From: Kitasatospora kifunensis
Lineage (GTDB): Bacteria > Actinomycetota > Actinomycetes > Streptomycetales > Streptomycetaceae
NCBI RefSeq assembly: GCF_014203855.1
Contig: NZ_JACHJV010000004.1
Location: forward strand, 62,001 to 126,000
Direction: 5' to 3'
Length of the DNA: 64,000 nt
Numbering within the stretch: the stretch's first letter is position 1; each line of letters begins with the position of its first letter. The translations under genes and the position numbers were made by a program. Below the pieces are notes generated by a model. That model was not told the origin of the DNA, did no database searches, and saw only the letters and a list, made by a program, of their open reading frames with translations. Below are positions 59,160 through 64,000 of this stretch, piece after piece.

Positions 59160-62100
59160 GAGGGCGCTCCTGCGTAGTGCGATCCCAGGGCCAGGGTGTC
59201 CTGGAGCAGTTGGGCGGTCTCAGGCTGCATCTCGGCGCCGCCGATCTGCTCCAGCACGGTGTCGAGCCGGTCGGCGTAGTGCTCGATGGTGGTGCGGTCG
59301 CCGACCTGGTGGGCGGCCCGGATGGCCAGGCGGTAGAGCTCCTCGGCAGCGGGCTCGGCGCGGATGCCCGTCTCGGCGGCCGCGAGCGCGCCACGGGGGT
59401 CCTCGGCGGCCAGGCGGTGCTCGGCGACCTGGGCGGCGGTGTCCACGATCGCGGCGATCATCTGCTGCCGGTAGGCCTCTGCCCAGGTGTAGCGGCGTGG
59501 CGGGGTGTCCGCGAACGGCCTGCCCTTGACCAGGTCGAGCGCGACGGCGAGCGCCTGCGGGGTTCCTCGCTGGGTGAGGGCGAGGAAGTGGTGCCAGTCC
59601 ACGGTGACGTCGTGGAGGTTCAGTCCGTCGCCGATGTCCATGGTGACGCGTGGGGCGCCGTCCTCGCTGGTGCCGAGCCAGCGCCGCAGTGCGCCGACCT
59701 GGCCGTTGGAGGCGGTGGCGGTCGGGTCGCCGGGCGAGAAGTCGAGGGTGAGGTCGGTCGTGAGGCCGTTGGGGTGCAGCGCGATCCAGGCGGCGACCTC
59801 GGTCATCCTGGCCAGCGCTGCGGGCCGGGCGGGGGCGTCGGTGCCGTTGAGGGTGACGGGCCCCAGCAGGGTCAGTAGCGGGCCGGCGGGGTCGGGCAGG
59901 GTGAGGTCTTCGTCGTCCTGGTGCTCGGGCTCGCCGGTGGGGCTGGCCGCCGCTGGCTCGGTCCGGGTGGCCGCAGGGGCAGGCTCGGCGGTAAGTGGTT
60001 CGGCGGGGGCAGGCACCGACGGAGCCGGGGTCGGTACGGGGTGCACCGGCTCGGCCAGCTCTACCTGCTCGGCGGGTTCGACGGGTTCGACGGGCAGTTC
60101 GGCCGGACCGGCCGCGGGCGCGGGCTGCTCGGGCAGGGCAGGTGCCGGAGCCGGGGGCGCAGCAGGCGCGGGCTGTTCGGTCGGCTCTTCCGTCTCGGTG
60201 GGCTCCGGCTCAGCCGGCTGCTCCGTGATGCCGAAGAGGTCCAGCAGCGCGGTGTAGTCCTCGTCGCTCACCTGGTGGGGCACCAGGTCGAAGGTCTGGC
60301 CGGCGAGGGTGATCCGGCCGCCCGGCAGCGGGGGGATCCGCAGGGCCCGGGGTGAGAAGGTGGCCGAGCCGGTTGCCAGCACTGCGGTGCACGTGCCGTC
60401 GAGCAGCTGGTCGATGGTCTCGGCGTCCTCGGCGGTGAGCGCGGTCGCGGTGACGGCGATCTGCGGGGACCAGGCATCGGGGGTCAGGCCGGCCCGGGCG
60501 TGGTGGATGGTGGGCGTCTCCGTCGCGGCGAGTGCTTCGCGCACCGTTGTCTGCCAGGCGGTGAGGGCCGCGAGTGCGCTGCTGGTGCTGTCCATCACCT
60601 GGATGCGGCCGTAGCCGTTGTCCAGCGCGGTGAGGCCTTCTCCGAGACCGGCCAGGAGCACGCCCAGGTCGTCGCGCCACGGCGCGGTGGCCAGCTCGAT
60701 CGCCATGGCGCGCAGGATCTGGCTCGCGTCGGCGGGGGCGACGAGGAGGGCTCCGACGCTCTCCAGGTCCACGAGGAGTGTGGCGCCGTCGGTGGTGCGG
60801 CCCAGGGTGGAGAGCGCGGGGTACGGCGCGACGACGTGGCGGGCTTCGTCGTCCGGCAGAAGGTCGGCGCCGGTGACCGGGCAGCTCCAGTGGGCCGGGC
60901 TGCCGGGCACCGCCGTGAACGGGCGGACCGGCTGGCTGTCGTGTTCGAGGTAGAGGTCGAGGGTGTTGTTGTCGAGGCGTACGGCGGCGAGGGCGGGCAG
61001 CGGGCGGCTCTGCTCGGCGATGGCGGCCGCGAGGGTGCGCAGGGCGCGGTCGATCAGGGCCGCGCCGACCGGGTCCTCGCTGGCGCGAAGGCGCTGCTCG
61101 AATTCGGCGAGCTGGGCGGCGGCCTGGTCGACCGGGTCGAGCGGCGTGCGGCCGGCCGGGCGGGGCTTGGGCATGCGGATTCGCTCGCCGCGGCGGCGGC
61201 CTCGCTGCTGCTGCATGCGTCGGGCCGCGAGGACGAGCAGGATGCCTGCGGCGCCCAGGCCTCCCCAGCTGGCGATGGCGGCGATGTCGACCGAGGAGTC
61301 CTCAGCCGCGACCGGGGCGGTGCGCACGGTCTGAGTGCTGGCGGACGGTGCCGGTCGCGGGGTGCTGGTGCTCACCTTCGCGGTGGGGCTGGATGCTGGG
61401 GCCGTGCTGGCGGCGGGCGGCGGCGTGGCGGTGCGGGGTGTCGGGACCGCAGTGGCGGCGGCCTGCGCGGATGCACTGGGTTGGGGGGTGCTGGCCGCGG
61501 GCGACGGTGTGGCTGGCGCAGGGGTGGCTGGCGTGGTGGTGGCGGGTGTGGGCGTCGCGGGTTCTGCCGCCGGGGCCGGGACAGGGGTGGCCGGGGCGGG
61601 AGCGGCGGCGGCCGGCGGCCCGGGCTGCTGCTGCGTCACCGTCGGGATGATGACCTTCCAGCCCGGGCGGATCAGGTCCGGGTCGTGGAAGAGCGTGCCG
61701 TCCGTCATGGTGTGGCCGTCGTTGAGGTTGGCGATCTGGGTCCAGTCGCTGGAGTCGCCGAGGCTGCGTTGGGCGATGGCCGTCAGGGTGTCGCCCGGCT
61801 GCACGGTCACGCTGGTGGCGGCCGCTGTGGCGTCGGTTTCGGTCGCGGTTCCCGGCAGGGTGAGCACCCAGCCGGGCTGGATCTCTCCGGTCGCCCGGAA
61901 GATGGAGCCGTCGACCATGGTGTGGCCTTCGTTGAGGTCGGCGATCTCGTGCCAGCGCGTTCCGTCTCCGAGTTCGTGCTCGGCGATCGACCACAGGCTG
62001 TCGGCCGGGCTGGAGTCGCGGACCGTGTAGGTGCGGTGGGTGCTCTGGGAGGAGCTGCTCTGGTCCGATGCCGTGGTGGCCGACTGCTTGGTGGGGACGG

Positions 62101-62563
62101 CGGCCGCCGTCGCGGCGACCCGTGCAGAGGTCGGCTGCGGGGCAGTGGCGGCGGCGCCGGTGGCGGCGAACGCGCCGCCCGCGGTGGGCAGCAGGATCAG
62201 GATGCCGCCGATCAGGCCGGCGGCGGCCCGCTGGCTCAGGCCGAAGCCGGGGAGCTTGATGCGGGGCGCGGTGCGCCCGCGCAGCTGCGCCGGGATCTCC
62301 AGCAGGGTGGCGATGGCGAACTGGGCCCAGGCGATCCAGCCGACGGCGGCGAGCACGAGAAGGGCGAGGCCGCCGGTGTCCTGCTGGGTGAGCAGGTCGC
62401 TCGGGGAGCCCAGGCTCTGCAGGCCGAGGGGCAGCAGCGCGCGGGTGGCGACGTACAGGGCGATCGGCAGTGCGGCGAGCAGGGCGATCAGTGCGAGCAG
62501 GGAGGCCAGGCAGCGCAGGAGGTCGGCCGCCCAGCTGGTGCGGCGGGCGGGGTGGCGGGGCAT
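59156..62563 (-). CDS. Large membrane protein with two LysM domains and a BTAD domain
   Basis: A 1135-residue protein. Hydrophobic segments near 12-35, 65-90 and 112-135, then two LysM-like domains at about 178-240 and 250-312 (RTYTVRDSSPADSLWSIAEH; VTVQPGDTLTAIAQRSLGD). A Pro/Ala-rich linker (about 315-425) and another hydrophobic segment at about 433-450 follow. The C-terminal part has a FHA/BTAD-like region at about 900-1130 (AWIALHPNG, VDWHHFLAL, EELYRLAIRAAHQVGD). LysM binds peptidoglycan, so it may sit in the wall while BTAD acts inside, which leaves the topology unclear. Confidence 0.8.
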   Translation of the reverse strand: MPRHPARRTSWAADLLRCLASLLALIALLAALPIALYVATRALLPLGLQSLGSPSDLLTQQDTGGLALLVLAAVGWIAWAQFAIATLLEIPAQLRGRTAPRIKLPGFGLSQRAAAGLIGGILILLPTAGGAFAATGAAATAPQPTSARVAATAAAVPTKQSATTASDQSSSSQSTHRTYTVRDSSPADSLWSIAEHELGDGTRWHEIADLNEGHTMVDGSIFRATGEIQPGWVLTLPGTATETDATAAATSVTVQPGDTLTAIAQRSLGDSSDWTQIANLNDGHTMTDGTLFHDPDLIRPGWKVIIPTVTQQQPGPPAAAAPAPATPVPAPAAEPATPTPATTTPATPAPATPSPAASTPQPSASAQAAATAVPTPRTATPPPAASTAPASSPTAKVSTSTPRPAPSASTQTVRTAPVAAEDSSVDIAAIASWGGLGAAGILLVLAARRMQQQRGRRRGERIRMPKPRPAGRTPLDPVDQAAAQLAEFEQRLRASEDPVGAALIDRALRTLAAAIAEQSRPLPALAAVRLDNNTLDLYLEHDSQPVRPFTAVPGSPAHWSCPVTGADLLPDDEARHVVAPYPALSTLGRTTDGATLLVDLESVGALLVAPADASQILRAMAIELATAPWRDDLGVLLAGLGEGLTALDNGYGRIQVMDSTSSALAALTAWQTTVREALAATETPTIHHARAGLTPDAWSPQIAVTATALTAEDAETIDQLLDGTCTAVLATGSATFSPRALRIPPLPGGRITLAGQTFDLVPHQVSDEDYTALLDLFGITEQPAEPEPTETEEPTEQPAPAAPPAPAPALPEQPAPAAGPAELPVEPVEPAEQVELAEPVHPVPTPAPSVPAPAEPLTAEPAPAATRTEPAAASPTGEPEHQDDEDLTLPDPAGPLLTLLGPVTLNGTDAPARPAALARMTEVAAWIALHPNGLTTDLTLDFSPGDPTATASNGQVGALRRWLGTSEDGAPRVTMDIGDGLNLHDVTVDWHHFLALTQRGTPQALAVALDLVKGRPFADTPPRRYTWAEAYRQQMIAAIVDTAAQVAEHRLAAEDPRGALAAAETGIRAEPAAEELYRLAIRAAHQVGDRTTIEHYADRLDTVLEQIGGAEMQPETAQLLQDTLALGSHYAGAPS

Positions 62564-63009
62564 TAGGGGACCTCCGGGCCGTTGACTCCGTAGATGAGGG
62601 TGGCGGTCGCCTTGCCGTGGACGTCGAGGCTGCTGATACCCATGAGGCTGAAGAACTTCGTCTGGTAGGCCGGGCCGTTGACCGTCACGACGATCTGGCG
62701 GCCGCCGTCGGTCACGGACGCGTCGCCCGTCGCACCGGCGGCCGCCAGGTAGGACTGCGCTGCGGCGACGGCCTTGCCCGGGTCGACGACGATGGCGGTG
62801 CCGGTGATCGCCTGCCCGGCGTCGAGCTGCTGGCCGGCGGTGCGGGCGGCCTCCTGTGCGACGCGGTTGGCGCGTTCGGTGGCACGGATCTTGCCGCCGC
62901 CGTCGACGGTCAGGCCGATGATGAGCAGCAGGGCCGGGACGACGATCGCGCAGTAGATCGCGATGCTGCCGGCGTCCCGCGGGAGCTCGTTGGGGCTGGT
63001 GCGGGTCAT
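62563..63009 (-). CDS. TadG/TadE-like pilus assembly protein
   Basis: A 148-residue protein starting at ATG 63009, with an N-terminal hydrophobic segment (GSIAIYCAIVVPALLLIIGL) typical of TadE-type pseudopilins and a secreted C-terminal domain. The Flp operon uses such minor pilins. Its TAA stop shares a base with the next start (TAATG). Confidence 0.75.
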   Translation of the reverse strand: MTRTSPNELPRDAGSIAIYCAIVVPALLLIIGLTVDGGGKIRATERANRVAQEAARTAGQQLDAGQAITGTAIVVDPGKAVAAAQSYLAAAGATGDASVTDGGRQIVVTVNGPAYQTKFFSLMGISSLDVHGKATATLIYGVNGPEVP

Positions 63010-63446
63010 GGGCGCTCCACGTACCGGTCGATGGCGGAGGTGAACGTCGACCTGACGGTGTGGGTGCCGGGTGCGCCGGGGAAGGCGAGGTCGCTCAGGG
63101 CGACCTGGCAGACGACGGTGGCGGTGGCGGTGCCGCCGGTGCCTGTGGGGCCCATCTGGATCCGGACCGTCACCGAGGGGGTCGAGGTGCAGTGCAGGCC
63201 CTGCTGGGCCAGGCTCGCGCTGGCGGCGCTGGTGGCCGCTCCTGTTGCCTGGTTGGGGTCGCGGGCGATCGAGGCGTCGCGGGCGGCGTCCTCGGCGGCC
63301 GAGTCGACTGCCTGGCCCGCCAGGGCGATCCGGCCGGCGGTGAGGGCGAGCAGGACGAGCAGGAGTAGGACCGGGACGAGGATCGCGGCCTCGATGGCGA
63401 CGCTTCCCTCGTCCCGGCCCTGCCTGCGGGTGGTGTGGCGACTCAT
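63006..63446 (-). CDS. TadE-like pilus assembly protein
   Basis: A 146-residue protein starting at ATG 63446. DEGSVAIEAAILVPVLLLLV is a TadE-like segment with the conserved E in the hydrophobic stretch. Two cysteines occur in the outer domain (LHCTSTP, TVVCQVAL) and could form a disulfide. It overlaps the next gene by ATGA. Confidence 0.8.
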   Translation of the reverse strand: MSRHTTRRQGRDEGSVAIEAAILVPVLLLLVLLALTAGRIALAGQAVDSAAEDAARDASIARDPNQATGAATSAASASLAQQGLHCTSTPSVTVRIQMGPTGTGGTATATVVCQVALSDLAFPGAPGTHTVRSTFTSAIDRYVERP

Positions 63447-63892
63447 CAGTTGGTGGTCCAGTGCTCTCTCGGCGCGGAGGCGCTCTGGTCGATCGTCAGG
63501 CCGCCGAAGAAGGGCAGCAGGCTGGGGGCTCGGCCGGTGACCTTGATCGTGATGCGGTCGGCTGTCGAGTCCGGTCCTGGGTAGGCGTGCGCGTCCAGCA
63601 GGGAGGTTCCGGCCGTCTGGCTGAGCATCTCGTTGGCCTGGTCGGCGCCGGCCTGCGGTGAGGACTGGTAACCGCGGCCGGCGGCGACGCCGGTGCGTGC
63701 GGCTGCGAGTGCGATCTCGCGGGCGTAGTACCAGGTGCTGCCTTGAACAACCATGATCGTGATCAGGATGACGGCCGGGAAGACGATCGCCATCTGAATG
63801 GAGACGTCTCCCCGGTCGTCCCCGAGATCGGGCCGCCGCCGCTGGCGGCGGCCCGCCTCCCCCTTGGACTGCACAGCCGCTCGAATGCTCAC
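63446..63892 (-). CDS. TadE-like pilus assembly protein
   Basis: A 148-residue protein starting at GTG 63892. After a basic N-terminus (GRRQRRRPDLGDDRGD) comes VSIQMAIVFPAVILITIMVV, the TadE-like hydrophobic segment, with Gln where Glu is usual. The rest is a small outer domain. It overlaps the upstream gene by GTGA and the next gene by one base. Confidence 0.75.
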   Translation of the reverse strand: MSIRAAVQSKGEAGRRQRRRPDLGDDRGDVSIQMAIVFPAVILITIMVVQGSTWYYAREIALAAARTGVAAGRGYQSSPQAGADQANEMLSQTAGTSLLDAHAYPGPDSTADRITIKVTGRAPSLLPFFGGLTIDQSASAPREHWTTN

Positions 63893-64000
63893 TGCCCCGC
63901 GAGCTTGCCGTTGTACTTCGTCGCGAGCACGGCGATCGTCCCGGCGATCAGGAGGGCCAGCGCGATGGCCGCGACCCAGATGATGACGGTGGTGATGCTG
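63889..64000 (-). CDS. C-terminus of a small membrane protein at the right edge (partial)
   Basis: The last 37 codons of a leftward gene that starts beyond the window. The segment VIIWVAAIALALLIAGTIAV is one membrane helix, followed by LATKYNGKLAGQ and the stop, which overlaps the next start by GTGA. It could be the Flp pilin-type or TadC-type product of the operon; too short to say. Confidence 0.6.
   Translation of the reverse strand, partial: SITTVIIWVAAIALALLIAGTIAVLATKYNGKLAGQ

Noticed and set aside
1..64000. CRISPR array
   Set aside because: No regularly spaced direct repeats with unique spacers were seen, and no cas genes.

Overview
The window is very GC-rich DNA with strong third-codon-position G/C, many GTG starts and many 4-base ATGA/GTGA stop-start overlaps. 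It carries gene families typical of Streptomyces and its relatives: XRE regulators with TPR-like tails, BTAD domains, CoiA-like proteins and a lasso-peptide cluster. I see no rRNA, tRNA or core housekeeping operon. Together with two recombinase-type genes, a RepL-like gene beside iteron-like repeats, and a Tad pilus operon, this suggests accessory DNA such as a chromosome arm, large plasmid or integrated element of a streptomycete. That origin is inference.

Layout. 1-1.4 kb: a small regulatory gene pair behind a double palindrome. 1.4-6.3 kb: a compact lasso-peptide cluster read leftward in the order precursor, cyclase, fused RRE-leader peptidase, ABC exporter, with a divergent XRE regulator at 6.4-7.7 kb. 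7.9-10.5 kb: an XPB/Ssl2-like 'helicase C3' protein and a membrane protein, closed by a 25-bp terminator stem. 10.6-15.4 kb: leftward unknown genes, one of them within a duplicated segment, ending at a tyrosine recombinase with att-like inverted repeats upstream. 15.6-18.2 kb: a rightward operon of small unknown genes ending in a toxin-antitoxin-like pair. 18.2-22.7 kb: unknown genes. 22.8-24.6 kb: an XRE regulator translationally coupled to an HFCD-type flavoprotein; the same palindrome lies near both this regulator and a neighbouring gene. 25-34 kb: unknown genes, a recombinase-endonuclease VII fusion, an ATP-dependent DNA ligase and a double Phd-like antitoxin. 34-40.5 kb: a CoiA-like nuclease, a GNAT acetyltransferase and a large MerR-like-headed protein. 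40.6-42.6 kb: two winged-helix genes, one RepL-like, next to an AT-rich palindrome, CTCTGGAGT repeats and about 0.9 kb of gene-free DNA, a candidate replication region. 42.6-49 kb: more unknown genes. 49-53.1 kb: a leftward operon of a MoxR/RavA-type AAA+ ATPase, a ViaA-type VWA protein and a DUF6744-like protein. 53.3-56.4 kb: rightward genes including an MbcA/ParS-like protein and a second CoiA-like nuclease. 56.5-64 kb: a leftward Tad/Flp pilus operon with a prepilin peptidase, a LysM-BTAD membrane protein and three TadE/TadG-like pseudopilins, running off the right edge.

The most striking unexplained signal is a near-identical 22-bp palindrome (half-site TGCCAAAACGG plus its reverse complement) at three places: upstream of the MoxR gene, between the VWA and DUF6744 genes, and about 50 kb away next to the lasso cluster. 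At two of them it is the core of a 42-44 bp perfect palindrome. The lasso core peptide (GSGGFNNPDSTMYFQG) is not one I recognise.
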